DNA of 64,000 nucleotides, from positions 25,600 through 89,599 of the forward strand of contig SUYG01000023.1 in NCBI GenBank assembly GCA_015060555.1, in the 5' to 3' direction. A model generated the notes under the pieces. That model did not search any database. It saw only the letters and a list, made by a program, of their open reading frames with translations, and was not told the origin of the DNA. The translations under genes were made by a program, and so were the position numbers. Shown here piece by piece: positions 42,587 to 51,859 of this stretch. This DNA comes from Physcousia sp015060555. Its GTDB lineage: Bacteria; Bacteroidota; Bacteroidia; Bacteroidales; Bacteroidaceae. How positions within the stretch are numbered: the first letter of the stretch is position 1; each line of letters begins with the position of its first letter.

Positions 42587-43032
42587 ACTGTAGGGGCTCC
42601 TTTGATTCGACTGTCAACCTCTGTCAAACGCTTCATCAACCGTTTCATATCTTGATTCTTGGGCATTTTGATGCAGAAGTTCACGATGTCGCTGTTCAAT
42701 TCGTATAGCGCCGAATAGTTCAAACCCAGACGCTCAACCTGATTTTTCATGTCAATGCTCCCCGGCATTCTGCGACACTCGTCGTACAGTTGTTTCACAG
42801 TCTTTAATAGAATCGCCAACTGACCACCAAACACGGCATAGTCCTTCTCGGAGATGCTACGCCAGTCGTCGTAAATCAATTCATATAAATCATCTAACTC
42901 ACGGTTCAAACGTGCGAGCTGATTGGAGCCATATCCGTTCGGTCTGGCCACCTCCATTCGATGTGTATAGCTCCTTCTGCCGAGCCTAACCACCGTATTC
43001 GAAATTCTTTCAGTCTGACACATAAGCTTCAA
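42583..43032 (-). CDS. Unrecognised protein paired with RelE-like gene (antitoxin position)
   Basis: A 149-residue helical protein (149 residues is long for an antitoxin) without visible helix-turn-helix, ribbon-helix-helix or Phd motif. It reads ARLNRELDDLYELIYDDW (about 40-57), AVFGGQLAILLKTVKQLYDECRR (about 65-87) and NYSALYELNSDIVNFC. Start 43032 or the Met at 43023 (MCQTERISN). It has its own near-consensus promoter and overlaps the RelE-like gene by 4 bp. An antitoxin role is suggested only by position. Confidence 0.65.
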   Translation of the reverse strand: MKLMCQTERISNTVVRLGRRSYTHRMEVARPNGYGSNQLARLNRELDDLYELIYDDWRSISEKDYAVFGGQLAILLKTVKQLYDECRRMPGSIDMKNQVERLGLNYSALYELNSDIVNFCIKMPKNQDMKRLMKRLTEVDSRIKGAPTV

Positions 43033-43049
43033 ATTTATATTTTGTGCTG

Positions 43050-43080
43050 CAAAAGTACCGATTTATCTATTTCGTGCAAA
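43050..43080 (-). promoter_or_regulatory. Near-consensus promoter of the RelE-like pair
   Basis: The minus strand reads TTTG (43080-43077), 19 bp spacer, TACTTTTG (43057-43050), about 20 bp before the first gene. Confidence 0.8.
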
Positions 43081-43111
43081 GTATTTTGAGGAAAAAGCGG
43101 CGTTCTGGCAC

Positions 43112-43146
43112 AAAAAATGTCCCGCGCTTCACAGCGCAGGACATTT
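43112..43146 (-). terminator. Intrinsic terminator of secreted-protein operon B
   Basis: On the minus strand AAATGTCCTGCGCT / AGCGCGGGACATTT with a GTGA loop, followed by TTTTTTG. Identical in design to 47144-47175. Confidence 0.88.
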
Positions 43147-43305
43147 GACTAACAATAATTAATTAACTATCAACCAGAGCGAACTCTGATTGCGGGGTAA
43201 AGTCCCCCGTTGCGGTATTGCAGCGGGAGACCTATGAGGATCAATAATCGTAATCGTCTTCGTAGTCGGAATCTGAGCCATTGCCCCAGATGTCCCAGTC
43301 ACCAC
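43112..43305 (-). repeat. Duplicated 3' block, copy 1 (peptide tail, UUCG hairpin, terminator)
   Basis: About 190 bp nearly identical to 47144-47335. It covers the codons for GDWDIWGNGSDSDY, a 3' UTR with the 8-bp hairpin AATCAGAG-TTCG-CTCTGGTT at 43172-43191, and the terminator. Confidence 0.9.
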
Positions 43306-43426
43306 TTTCTTTGGTAAGTCCGTCAGAACTGCTCGCAATCTCGTCAAACTTCGAGAAAGCCAGCATACTCTGGAGCTGTACAAGGTGAATGTTCAACTCA
43401 GGCTTGATATATGTTCTCTTTTTCAT
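43241..43426 (-). CDS. Small Trp/acidic-tailed peptide 4
   Basis: A 61-residue peptide. N-terminus MKKRTYIKPELNIHLVQLQ, then SMLAFSKF, an acidic/Ser-rich middle, and the tail SGDWDIWGNGSDSDYEDDYD. No signal peptide or membrane helix. Four such peptides (here and at 47270, 51860 and 55154) each follow one large secreted-protein gene; they share MxKKxYIxP at the start and G-[DS]-W-[DN]-[IV]-W-[GS] plus acidic residues at the end. The two-part build (leader-like N-terminus, conserved tail) resembles a ribosomal peptide precursor or a dedicated partner, but no maturation enzyme is nearby. Function unknown. Confidence 0.8.
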   Translation of the reverse strand: MKKRTYIKPELNIHLVQLQSMLAFSKFDEIASSSDGLTKESGDWDIWGNGSDSDYEDDYDY

Positions 43427-43462
43427 AGTTGTGATCTTATTATGTTTTACTTCACCCTTGTT

Positions 43463-43482
43463 CCCCTCCCTGACGGGAGGGG
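43463..43482. repeat. GC-rich hairpin repeat between large gene 4 and peptide 4
   Basis: CCCCTCCC-TGAC-GGGAGGGG, a perfect 8-bp stem. A twin lies at 52066-52085 in the equivalent position between large gene 2 and peptide 2. It may temper read-through from the large to the small gene. Confidence 0.85.
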
Positions 43483-43496
43483 TTAGGGGGGGCTTT

Positions 43497-46400
43497 TTAT
43501 TTGACGAGTACCTTCTTTCCGTTCACGATGTTCACTCCCTTCTGGAGCTTGCCCAGCTTACGGCCTGCGATGTCATAGACTTCGCCGGATTCTGCACCGT
43601 CAAATACGCTCTGGATGGCGGTAGCAGTGCCATCATCGAAGAAGTAGGCATTAAGCTTAACCAAAGTGGGAGCTGTCAGATATGCACGGTTTGCATTCAC
43701 TGAGGGAGTAGCTTTCGATGTGTCAACCAGATAGAAGCCGACTTTTCCGCCATTGTTCTGGAGAACGTATGAGCCATTGGGAACTTCCGTTCTCTCATAT
43801 ACGCCTGTCAACAGGCCCTCAGTTGGGGTGCCATCTACGGTCTTCCCATAGAATGTCTCGTTGACCGTTGATTCGCTGTAAAGAACCACGGGAGTATTCT
43901 TTTCAATGGTTCCGCTTGTTACTTCAGTCATTTCAAGCGTGAATCCATTCGATGCCACGTCATCAACCGTATAAGCCGTCACGCCACTCGGAATCTCCAC
44001 ATCGAAGGGAGCCACGAAGGTGGCATACTTTGCACTGGTGATGGTCATATTGGCAGCTGTCTGGTCGTAGTAGGTCAGGGTCCAGTTGTCATACACAGCC
44101 CAGGTACCATTTTTTACTTCATAGCCCTGACGCGTTGGATTGTTAATTCCGATTACCAATGTACCTGTGCCATCTCCGTCGTCGGGAACATAAACATATA
44201 CTTCATTCTTGTAGTTCCCTGTTTCAAGAGCTGCGTAACCAGCTTCCTTGCTATTGGGATAGTTCAACCCTTTAGACTCGTAATTTGGATTGGTGCCTTG
44301 CGTGTAAGCTTCATTAGCGCCATACTCGAATACGGATTTTAATTGTGTCTTGGCACCATTAGCATAAAGGTATATTGTACCACGAGCACCGTCAGCGTTT
44401 GTTACCCAATCATTCCATGCTGCGCGTTGGAAGGCATCTACACTTAGCTTATAAAGACCAGGAGTCAGATTCTCTATTGTTTCTTTGTAGTATTCATTCT
44501 CAACTAATTCATAGTCAGCACCGGCATATTCTTGATACTTCTCATTCTTTGAACCTGTAATTGCGATGGGGGTTTCATTATAGTTCGCAGTAAGCTCGGC
44601 ATCAAGCTCTGCTTTGGTTGTAATGCTGCTTAAGGATGGGATATTCGATGCAGCCTCTGCAGCCTGCACATTTGCATTGACCGTATAATTAGCAATATGC
44701 TCAGACGTGCTTTCAAGAGCCCAGATATTGCTGGTTCCTTGTAAATTATCACCCTCAACGGCATCGCCCACAGTATGGCCGTTGAAAACTGCGAAGTATG
44801 CACTGTTGCTGGTATTGAGGAACTTGTATCCACCAGGAACAGCTGTGGCATTTAATTTAAGTGCGTCTTCATCCTGAACGTCGCCATAGCAGAACCCATT
44901 GAAACCTACGAATAAAAGGTTATCAAAGAATTTAAGTTTGGTGTTGTTTGAGGCATCTGTAGTTATATGAACAGCCAAACCCTTATTATCAACAATAGCG
45001 GCTGTACCATAAGCACCACTGCGGCTTAAATAAGATTTAGTCCAAGTATTATAGAGGTAATATACACCGTCAAAGATGGCGGGTGTATGAATGGTTACGT
45101 CGATGGCTGCATTCATGCTCTCACCATCATAGCCATAGACACCTGCAGGGATGACGATGTGATAATCTGTATTAGCTGTAAGTGAGCCTAAGTCAAGGCT
45201 GAAGCCATTCGTGACAGCCGAGAGAGCAACCTCATTGCCGTTGACCGTAGCCTTGGAAGATGCAACAAGAGCGACAGACGCACTCGGGTCATTAGTCGCA
45301 GCTTCGGGGTAGGTAACGCTGAAGGTGCTGCTCTGTGTGTAAGAACCATTTGCATTGCTCAGTGTGGCTGCGCCTACATTGTATCTGTATGTAAGCGTGA
45401 GTGTCGTAGCCACATCTGCTTTGAGATACAGGCGGCCAGCTTCAAGGTTAAGGGCCTTTTTCTCGTCTGCTGTAAACGTTTCTGTCGTAGCTTCGCCGAG
45501 CGTTTTAGCACCTGTCGCATAAGAGAGTGTTATTGCATCGGATGATGTAAAGTCATATTCATTTGCATCAGCAATGTCAAAATAATACCAAAGACCAGCT
45601 GTCAACGTACTCCCACTGGTGAATTCTGTGGTGGCAATGGTGCTCAGATAAGGGTCAACCTCCATGCGGAAGTTGTCGGCAAAAGCCTCAACAGCACGTG
45701 AAGATGCACCCGAATTCCATGTACCTTCTGCTTCCATTCCAATAGTAATAGATGCCTCATTCGATACAGACTTGTAATTTGTTACAAATGTAGTGAATGA
45801 TTCATTATTATTAATTTCACATTGAACTTTTTGTCCACCAGAATTTATGTAAAGATAAGGCATGACTCTATCATACGTACCTTTACAAGAAGCTTGGATT
45901 CTATACTCGCCTCCGGGAAGATTTGAAATTTCCTGGTAGTAGTCAAAATCTAATTCTATTTCCCAAGCCTTTTTTCTCCATGCTTGCAAACATGTATTGT
46001 TAGTACCCTCTGTGTATTTCCCATCTCCTGTCTTGTGTTCACCAAAATTAGACCAACCCCATGGCAACTCTGTCGCAGCACCTCCCTGATAAATCTTTGA
46101 ATTCAGTATTAAATAAGAAACGTCTATAGGAGCCTCTAGATTAGGATACTTCTGCAAATATTTCTGCAGATAATCTGTTTTAGACATCTTGTATAAACGA
46201 TAGCCTGGGGCGTTTGCAGAAGATTTATTGACAGCAATGTCTTCCATTCCGTCACCTTCCGTCCAATCGTGAGAATCTCGAGAACCAGTCAAATCAACCG
46301 AGCCTTCATTGTTCCAAGGCCCCATATAATTATTCTCACCAGTCACTGCAACAGAACGGATGTCATATTTCTCGCCAGACAGGGTGAAGGAAAACAGACC

Positions 46401-46769
46401 TTTATTGCCATCAACGCCATCTGTCATACTATCATTCCAGCCAGCATCACCGGTACTGAAATAGTAGTTGTCCTCAATTCCAAGAATCGCATAGTTGTCA
46501 CCATACTTTTCAATGGCCCAAACCTCTTGTTTGTTGAAGATGGGATTGCAGATTGTGTTGTATCGAGGGCGTGCATCTGGCATGGCTCCTCTAACCATTG
46601 CAGTTTCCTGAGCCCCTGCATCCACGAACACATACACATAGTCTTTGTTGTTTTCAAGACTTGTCACTAACGACCAACCGTCGCTTACCAGATTTTCTGT
46701 CGTGTAGGCATTTGCCTGCGACAGGCCAAGAATCAGGCCTACGGCCATGAATAGAAGTTTCCTTTTCAT
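43497..46769 (-). CDS. Large secreted protein 4
   Basis: A 1090-residue protein with signal peptide (MKRKLLFMAVGLILGLSQANA). The N-terminal module (about 25-200, SDGWSLVTSLENNKDYVYVFV) is shared with large proteins 3 and 1. Next comes a galactose-binding-like region (about 215-375: LPGGEYRIQASCKGTYDR, AVEAFADNFRME), an Ig-like part (about 380-560), a repeat of lectin-like strands, and a second CBM-like part (about 760-905: ENLTPGLYKLSVDAFQRAAW). The end shows SAKYATFVAPFDVEIPSGVTA and the tail VYDIAGRKLGKLQKGVNIVNG then KKVLVK. The tail suggests a surface-sorting signal (type IX-like). First and only large gene of operon B. Ligand unknown. Confidence 0.85.
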   Translation of the reverse strand: MKRKLLFMAVGLILGLSQANAYTTENLVSDGWSLVTSLENNKDYVYVFVDAGAQETAMVRGAMPDARPRYNTICNPIFNKQEVWAIEKYGDNYAILGIEDNYYFSTGDAGWNDSMTDGVDGNKGLFSFTLSGEKYDIRSVAVTGENNYMGPWNNEGSVDLTGSRDSHDWTEGDGMEDIAVNKSSANAPGYRLYKMSKTDYLQKYLQKYPNLEAPIDVSYLILNSKIYQGGAATELPWGWSNFGEHKTGDGKYTEGTNNTCLQAWRKKAWEIELDFDYYQEISNLPGGEYRIQASCKGTYDRVMPYLYINSGGQKVQCEINNNESFTTFVTNYKSVSNEASITIGMEAEGTWNSGASSRAVEAFADNFRMEVDPYLSTIATTEFTSGSTLTAGLWYYFDIADANEYDFTSSDAITLSYATGAKTLGEATTETFTADEKKALNLEAGRLYLKADVATTLTLTYRYNVGAATLSNANGSYTQSSTFSVTYPEAATNDPSASVALVASSKATVNGNEVALSAVTNGFSLDLGSLTANTDYHIVIPAGVYGYDGESMNAAIDVTIHTPAIFDGVYYLYNTWTKSYLSRSGAYGTAAIVDNKGLAVHITTDASNNTKLKFFDNLLFVGFNGFCYGDVQDEDALKLNATAVPGGYKFLNTSNSAYFAVFNGHTVGDAVEGDNLQGTSNIWALESTSEHIANYTVNANVQAAEAASNIPSLSSITTKAELDAELTANYNETPIAITGSKNEKYQEYAGADYELVENEYYKETIENLTPGLYKLSVDAFQRAAWNDWVTNADGARGTIYLYANGAKTQLKSVFEYGANEAYTQGTNPNYESKGLNYPNSKEAGYAALETGNYKNEVYVYVPDDGDGTGTLVIGINNPTRQGYEVKNGTWAVYDNWTLTYYDQTAANMTITSAKYATFVAPFDVEIPSGVTAYTVDDVASNGFTLEMTEVTSGTIEKNTPVVLYSESTVNETFYGKTVDGTPTEGLLTGVYERTEVPNGSYVLQNNGGKVGFYLVDTSKATPSVNANRAYLTAPTLVKLNAYFFDDGTATAIQSVFDGAESGEVYDIAGRKLGKLQKGVNIVNGKKVLVK

Positions 46770-46869
46770 GTTGTTAATTTGGATTTATGTTAATTGATTA
46801 ATGAATTCTCTTATTTCCAAAGAGTAAATGTAATATAGTTTGAAAGATATGTTAGTTGACTAGAATCAT

Positions 46870-47008
46870 AAAAATAGCAGACCTGCCAATCTCTGCCAGG
46901 TCTACCACAACCCTCTAATCATCTGCGGAGAACTACGTTTAGCATAGCTCCACAGAATGAATAGAATTGCCCGTGAAAATCTCTTGTGAGGTGGTAGTTC
47001 GGCAGAGA
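46870..47008 (-). ncRNA. Structured leader RNA B (candidate attenuator/riboswitch-like element)
   Basis: In the 5' UTR of large gene 4, minus strand. A closing helix TCTCTGCC / GGCAGAGA (47008-47001 with 46897-46890) continues as CTACCAC / GTGGTAG. Inside is a long arm CTATTCAT.CTG.GGAG / CTCC.CAG.ATGATTAG, with the conserved apical pieces ATGC and ACGTAGTTCTCC. The 3' end forms AGACCTG / CAGGTCT followed by TATTTTTA, a terminator-like hairpin whose loop is the GGCAGAGA strand. The long arm is paired in both copies although its bases differ from leader A. Not matched to any RNA family I know. Confidence 0.75.
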
Positions 47009-47048
47009 TTATGAGCAAAAAACACTCCCCTTGCAGGGAAAGAACGCA

Positions 47049-47079
47049 CAAATGTATGAATAATTTCGGAACGGGGAAA
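47049..47079 (-). promoter_or_regulatory. Promoter of secreted-protein operon B
   Basis: The minus strand has TTTC (47079-47076), 19 bp spacer, TACATTTG (47056-47049). The sequence before it (AAAAAATACCGAAATTCC) matches the region before promoter A, so promoter and leader were duplicated together. Confidence 0.75.
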
Positions 47080-47143
47080 GGAATTTCGGTATTTTTTAGT
47101 AAAAGTACAATAAAATCATATTATTTTGATTTTTGGAAAAAAG

Positions 47144-47175
47144 AAATGTCCCGCGCTTCACAGCGCAGGACATTT
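47144..47175 (-). terminator. Intrinsic terminator of secreted-protein operon A
   Basis: The minus strand has AAATGTCCTGCGCT / AGCGCGGGACATTT with a GTGA loop, then TTCTTTTTT. It separates operon A from the promoter of operon B. Confidence 0.88.
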
Positions 47176-47335
47176 GACTAACAATAATTAATTAACTATC
47201 AACCAGAGCGAACTCTGATTGCGGGGTAAAGTCTCCCGTTGCGTTAGCACAGCGGGAGACCTATGAGGATCAATAATCGGAGTCGTAGTCGGAATCTGAG
47301 CCGTTGCCCCAGATGTCCCAGTCACCGGAACCTTT
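47144..47335 (-). repeat. Duplicated 3' block, copy 2
   Basis: Nearly identical to 43112-43305: same peptide tail codons, same 8-bp UUCG hairpin (47201-47220) and same terminator. Confidence 0.9.
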
Positions 47336-47473
47336 GGTGTCACTCGTCCAGCCCTCAGTTGTATCATCACCAGAGCCCAAGAGACCACCGCCAGAAAGTG
47401 TTGTTAAGATTCCATCAGCCATGTGCACTTGAAAGATGTTGGTGACAGGTGCGATATATGCTTTCTTTTTCAT
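47270..47473 (-). CDS. Small Trp/acidic-tailed peptide 3
   Basis: A 67-residue peptide starting MKKKAYIAPVTNIFQVHM, with a Gly/Leu-rich middle (LSGGGLLGSG) and the tail GSGDWDIWGNGSDSDYDSDY. It follows large gene 3 by 161 bp, a gap that contains two GC-rich inverted repeats. The tail is nearly identical to peptide 4, DNA included, while the N-terminal half differs. The start at 47473 is chosen by the shared MKKxxYIxP pattern; a frame extension upstream adds only MGVGPHN. Function unknown. Confidence 0.8.
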   Translation of the reverse strand: MKKKAYIAPVTNIFQVHMADGILTTLSGGGLLGSGDDTTEGWTSDTKGSGDWDIWGNGSDSDYDSDY

Positions 47474-47482
47474 ATTGTGAGG

Positions 47483-47634
47483 ACCCACCCCCAACCCCTC
47501 CCGTTAGGGAGGGTAGCGGCTAGCGCTTTGAGAGCTTTTAGGGTCATTCTTTTTTAAGTTATTATTCTATTTTAATCACCTCCCGCCAAGCCCCCTCCAT
47601 CACGGGAGGGGTGCCCTTTGGGCGGGGTGGGTCT
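47483..47634. repeat. Paired GC-rich repeats between large gene 3 and peptide 3
   Basis: GACCCACCCC at 47483 and GGGGTGGGTC near 47625-47634 are inverse ends. Each end carries its own CCCTCCC-n-GGGAGGG hairpin. The AT-rich middle has no gene. Confidence 0.7.
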
Positions 47635-50600
47635 TTACTTTACCAATACCTTTTTGCCATTGATGATGTTCACGCCCTTCTGTGCCTTACTCAGGCGCTG
47701 ACCTGCGAGGTTGTAAATGACGGCGTTCTCGTTCTGAGTTGCCTCAACAGCATTGATGGCTGTCGGCATGTCGTCGAAGCTGAAGCTCAGGGCTTTCACA
47801 GGAGCCGCCGCCTCAACAGTGAAGTAAGCACGATATGCACCAACTGTACCAGCGTTAACCACTTTGTGGAGAAGGTTGTCCTTGACAATCCATGCATTGC
47901 TACCACCGTCTAAACCAGTACTTGTGAACACACCTTGATAGGTAACGGTTGTTGTTCCATCCACTTTTTCTGTTCTACCAGCCGTTGTTGCTGCCTTCAC
48001 ATTCACATTTTCGAGCACTAAGGAGTAATCTGCTGCTAATGCTTTCACCAAGCACGGTGTACCAGCCGCAACGGTTGAGCTTGCATCTGCAAAAGTCATT
48101 GATACATGATCATCTGTAACAGTGATGCCGTCCAGCACTTTCACCTCTGCAAAAGTAGATTTCGGGAAAGCAAAAGGCACGCACAGTGTGTTCCACTTCT
48201 CATTTGAGAACGTGCGACCACCGAGGGTCAGTTCCTGATAGAAAGTATTGTTAGCGACTGTCCCTGAAGAAAGCGTTGTCTCTGCGGCATCGGCTTTCAC
48301 AAGACTTACATCAGAGAAGACAATATTCTTATCTGTATTCATATTAAGAACATAGTTACCAGCAGCGCCTGTTCTGAAATACATTGTCTGTGTAATAATG
48401 GCTGTTTTGTAGTCATTTTCAGAATATGCCGTCGCACAAGCCGTGGCTGTGAGCCCTTCGCTACTTTCATTCAAAATTGAAATTGTCGGTTTTGCGTTCT
48501 GATCTCGGTAACCATATTTAAAGGTTAACTTATAAGTTTGGCTTCCTGCAAGAGGCATTGTGTAAATGCCTTGATCACCATAATGTGTGTCACCAGGCTG
48601 TCTATAAACACCTTTGCCTGTAGATGATTGGGCACCATCTACCGTAGCACTCCAACCACTGACAACCTTCCATCCTTCAGGATACCAGGTGTTACCACTC
48701 CAATAACCAGCAGAGAAGTCACCATTATAAATAGCATCAACATCTGCTGCATTGGCTGTCCATGTGGCACTAGAGAGAGCCGTTGTCGTTCCTGTTACGA
48801 CACCCTTTGCATTAGTAGCATCTTGATTAATGCCGTTTGCTAGGGCCAATGCGGTCAGAGCGTCAACATTGTTATAAGGCGCATATTCTCCTTTTTCGAA
48901 GCCGAGTGTCTTAGCTTCAGCCGTTGAGATCGCTGCATTTAATGCTTCGTAATCAGCGTCGTCAGCATCAGTAGAACTCATCAGAATGGTGAAGTCTGAG
49001 AAGCTACCCCATGTACTTCCGGAGGCGGGGCGAGCAAGCGTCAAAGTAACCGTTACATCCGTAGCAGAGCCTAATGACAGAGGAATGTATCGCCATTCCC
49101 AACCGCGACCATTATTACTATTCGCATAAGTGTCATCTACTTCGGCGAAGTTTGCTTCGCCTGTTTTGGTGATGCCTCGACCGCTATCACCTTTGCGCTT
49201 GAAATGAAGGGTTTGACCCGCAGCACTGATAGTGACAGCATTTGCCGAAGTGGCACCTCGTCCTGCCATCTTCAAGATATATTCACCAGCAGGAAGAGAA
49301 AGTGTCTGTGATGCTGACAAATCGCCTGTGCCATAGTTATCAAGATAGGAAACCGTTGATGCGCTCCAGTGCTGGTTATTATTTGTTGACACCAGCGTAC
49401 CGGTAAACGAACCAGCAAGAATATCAGTTACATCGTAGGTATAAGTAGCTGTCACCTTTGTGTCAATATTTACATTTAATTCCTGCGCAGCAGCAGCGGC
49501 TTCTGCAGCAGTGGTAGGAGCCGTTACGCTGGTAGCACCAATCGTAGTAGCCACGGCTGCAGCTTCAGCATACTGGTCATAATCTTCTTTGGCTGCTGTG
49601 AATGCTGCTACGGCCGCATTGATGTTGTCAATAGCAGTGAAATACTCTGCAACAGATGATGGGGCTGATGCGGGATTAATTGCATCGTAAAGCGCTGTTT
49701 TCTCATCGCCGGTCACATTAGCGTATTCTGCATCATTGTAAATGCTTAATGCAGATGCATGAGTAGCAGCATAAGCATTAGCGGCATCCGTAAAGGTAAT
49801 TGTGAATCCATCCACATAGAGTCGTGGCATATTGCCAGAACCTTGGCCGCTCTTAGAGGTGTAACCGACAGACATATAGCCTGCAGTTTCTTCATTAAGG
49901 TCAAATTCTATGGTTGTGGTTGTCCATTCTCCAACTGTATATGCAGTTGTCGCTGCAAGGTGCTCTGCGCCTCCATCCTCAATGAAACCAATCAGATTCT
50001 TCGTAAATGCTGTCGCACCACCTTTGTTATAGACCGGAACACTTACCGAGTAACGACCAGCAGGAAGCGTTACGTTCTGCTTGTACTGTGTTTTTGCTCC
50101 CCATCCGGCTAACATGACGATAGCTTTTTCATGCCCTACGATGGGTGTTGTAATCTCTTTAGCGGTATAGCCAGACACACCATAATCAGTTCCATATTCA
50201 TAGGCACCTGCTAAGATATTATCCTCTGTAGAACCAATGGTCCATCCCTCTACTGGCTGCATCTTTACATATACATCTGTAGTACTAATATTATTAAACG
50301 ATGTTGTTACATTTGCGGGAAGAGCATCGCAACTTTCAAAAGATGCATTTTCCAGCAGGAACGTGATGTTCTCACCAGAAGCGAACTCTACAGAGGCGTA
50401 TGCCGTAGAAATGGCAGTACGCAAAGTCGATACCTCGCTGTTAATGGTGCTCTGATATGCAGTCGTATTATTGGCTGCATCAAGAACATCCTGTGCGTGA
50501 TCAATGGCATCCTTTAAATCAGAATCACTAGTGCGCGTATAAAGCAAGTTCGCACGATCGAGTGCCGACTGAAGTGCTGCGGTATAGTTCTTGTATGTTA

Positions 50601-51816
50601 GACAAAGATTATCAAAAATCACTTCGTCATTGCTCGTATTCGTTTTATCACCATCTTGACATCCTATGTAAAGCTCAACATCTCCCGTTGCAGTTACAAA
50701 GAATTCATAACTAATAGTGCTCCAGTCCCCATAATCTGTTTCAAATTTATATGCGGTGTTGTTGCGAGTTTTTGATGTTGGATAAGAGGAATACTTCTCG
50801 CCTCCAACAGAACCAGTAGCGGGAGTCGCCTTGACTGTAAGTTTGGGAGACTTGTCTTGAGGCGTTGCACCTTTATGATCCAATGTCAGGACATACCCAC
50901 CCTCAGGCATACTGCTTAATGTTTGCGTAATGGAAGTCGTTGAATTTCTCCAACCGTGTCGAATGTGAACATATTGTGTACCATTGGCAGCGGTGATCTC
51001 CTTTCCATACCCAGAGTCGTTATCTGGAGAATTATTGCGAGACTTTCCTACAGTATAATATTGATAATTTCCACCTTCTGAAACAGTCCAGCCCGGGATA
51101 GCTGTACTTACTGCGTTCGCTTTTTTCTGCGCAAAAGCGTCACCATTATCAAATGAAGGATTAGTAATGAGGTTGGTTACATCGGTAGGATATGCTTTTG
51201 CATTTGCATCGTATTCCGTACGAAGGATTTGGTATATCTTGAAGTGGCCGACTTCATCACCAGTCTTATTTCCAGCAGCAACCTCACCGTTTACCCATTG
51301 CTTTGAATTCCACGGGCCAATGTACAAACCACTGAAATAGGTGCCTTCAGATTCCTTATTGCAAGCGTTATTCTCGATCGTCCATGAACCATCAGCATAC
51401 GCCAGATTCCAGCGAGTCCATTTGCTTTGACTCGACTCCCAGTTAAACTGTATGCGCCAAGGCCATTCGCCACGTGACTGCATATAATGAGTAGAGTTGT
51501 CAAGATTACGGACGCCATAAAGATAAGTATCATCATATCCTAACGTCCAAACTACACGTTTCCAAGTATAGGGATTCATCGGTTTGCGGTAAACAACCGT
51601 CAATAGACTTTCCTGCTCAACATTCTTCTCTTGAGTTAGCATCAGGTCTGCTTCAGTTGCGACAAATACATAATAGTAATTGCCAAGTTCTGCTTTCGAT
51701 GGCAAGGAGGTCACCTCCGTCCAGCCTGTAAGGTAGTCGGCAGCTGCGGCATGTACCTTCTGCATACCCACCGAGCACACTAGTGCTGCAATCGTTATAA
51801 TTAATTTTCGTTTCAT
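47635..51816 (-). CDS. Large secreted protein 3
   Basis: A 1393-residue protein with signal peptide (MKRKLIITIAALVCSVGMQKVHA). The N-terminal module (about 28-205, LTGWTEVTSLPSKAELGNYYYVFV) is shared with proteins 1 and 4. It is followed by several galactose-binding/CBM-like beta domains (first about 212-410, ITNPSFDNGDA, then about 490-670, 815-935 and 1055-1180). Short helical FIVAR-like segments lie between them (LQSALDRANLLYTRTSDSDLK about 415-475; about 680-790). The C-terminal tail is VIYNLAGQRLSKAQKGVNIING then KKVLVK. Multi-domain build suggests a surface adhesin or glycan-binding protein. It lies 43 bp after peptide 2 in operon A. Confidence 0.85.
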   Translation of the reverse strand: MKRKLIITIAALVCSVGMQKVHAAAADYLTGWTEVTSLPSKAELGNYYYVFVATEADLMLTQEKNVEQESLLTVVYRKPMNPYTWKRVVWTLGYDDTYLYGVRNLDNSTHYMQSRGEWPWRIQFNWESSQSKWTRWNLAYADGSWTIENNACNKESEGTYFSGLYIGPWNSKQWVNGEVAAGNKTGDEVGHFKIYQILRTEYDANAKAYPTDVTNLITNPSFDNGDAFAQKKANAVSTAIPGWTVSEGGNYQYYTVGKSRNNSPDNDSGYGKEITAANGTQYVHIRHGWRNSTTSITQTLSSMPEGGYVLTLDHKGATPQDKSPKLTVKATPATGSVGGEKYSSYPTSKTRNNTAYKFETDYGDWSTISYEFFVTATGDVELYIGCQDGDKTNTSNDEVIFDNLCLTYKNYTAALQSALDRANLLYTRTSDSDLKDAIDHAQDVLDAANNTTAYQSTINSEVSTLRTAISTAYASVEFASGENITFLLENASFESCDALPANVTTSFNNISTTDVYVKMQPVEGWTIGSTEDNILAGAYEYGTDYGVSGYTAKEITTPIVGHEKAIVMLAGWGAKTQYKQNVTLPAGRYSVSVPVYNKGGATAFTKNLIGFIEDGGAEHLAATTAYTVGEWTTTTIEFDLNEETAGYMSVGYTSKSGQGSGNMPRLYVDGFTITFTDAANAYAATHASALSIYNDAEYANVTGDEKTALYDAINPASAPSSVAEYFTAIDNINAAVAAFTAAKEDYDQYAEAAAVATTIGATSVTAPTTAAEAAAAAQELNVNIDTKVTATYTYDVTDILAGSFTGTLVSTNNNQHWSASTVSYLDNYGTGDLSASQTLSLPAGEYILKMAGRGATSANAVTISAAGQTLHFKRKGDSGRGITKTGEANFAEVDDTYANSNNGRGWEWRYIPLSLGSATDVTVTLTLARPASGSTWGSFSDFTILMSSTDADDADYEALNAAISTAEAKTLGFEKGEYAPYNNVDALTALALANGINQDATNAKGVVTGTTTALSSATWTANAADVDAIYNGDFSAGYWSGNTWYPEGWKVVSGWSATVDGAQSSTGKGVYRQPGDTHYGDQGIYTMPLAGSQTYKLTFKYGYRDQNAKPTISILNESSEGLTATACATAYSENDYKTAIITQTMYFRTGAAGNYVLNMNTDKNIVFSDVSLVKADAAETTLSSGTVANNTFYQELTLGGRTFSNEKWNTLCVPFAFPKSTFAEVKVLDGITVTDDHVSMTFADASSTVAAGTPCLVKALAADYSLVLENVNVKAATTAGRTEKVDGTTTVTYQGVFTSTGLDGGSNAWIVKDNLLHKVVNAGTVGAYRAYFTVEAAAPVKALSFSFDDMPTAINAVEATQNENAVIYNLAGQRLSKAQKGVNIINGKKVLVK

Positions 51817-51859
51817 GTTTTTGTTATGTTAGTTGTTTGGGTATTTGATTTGTATTGAA

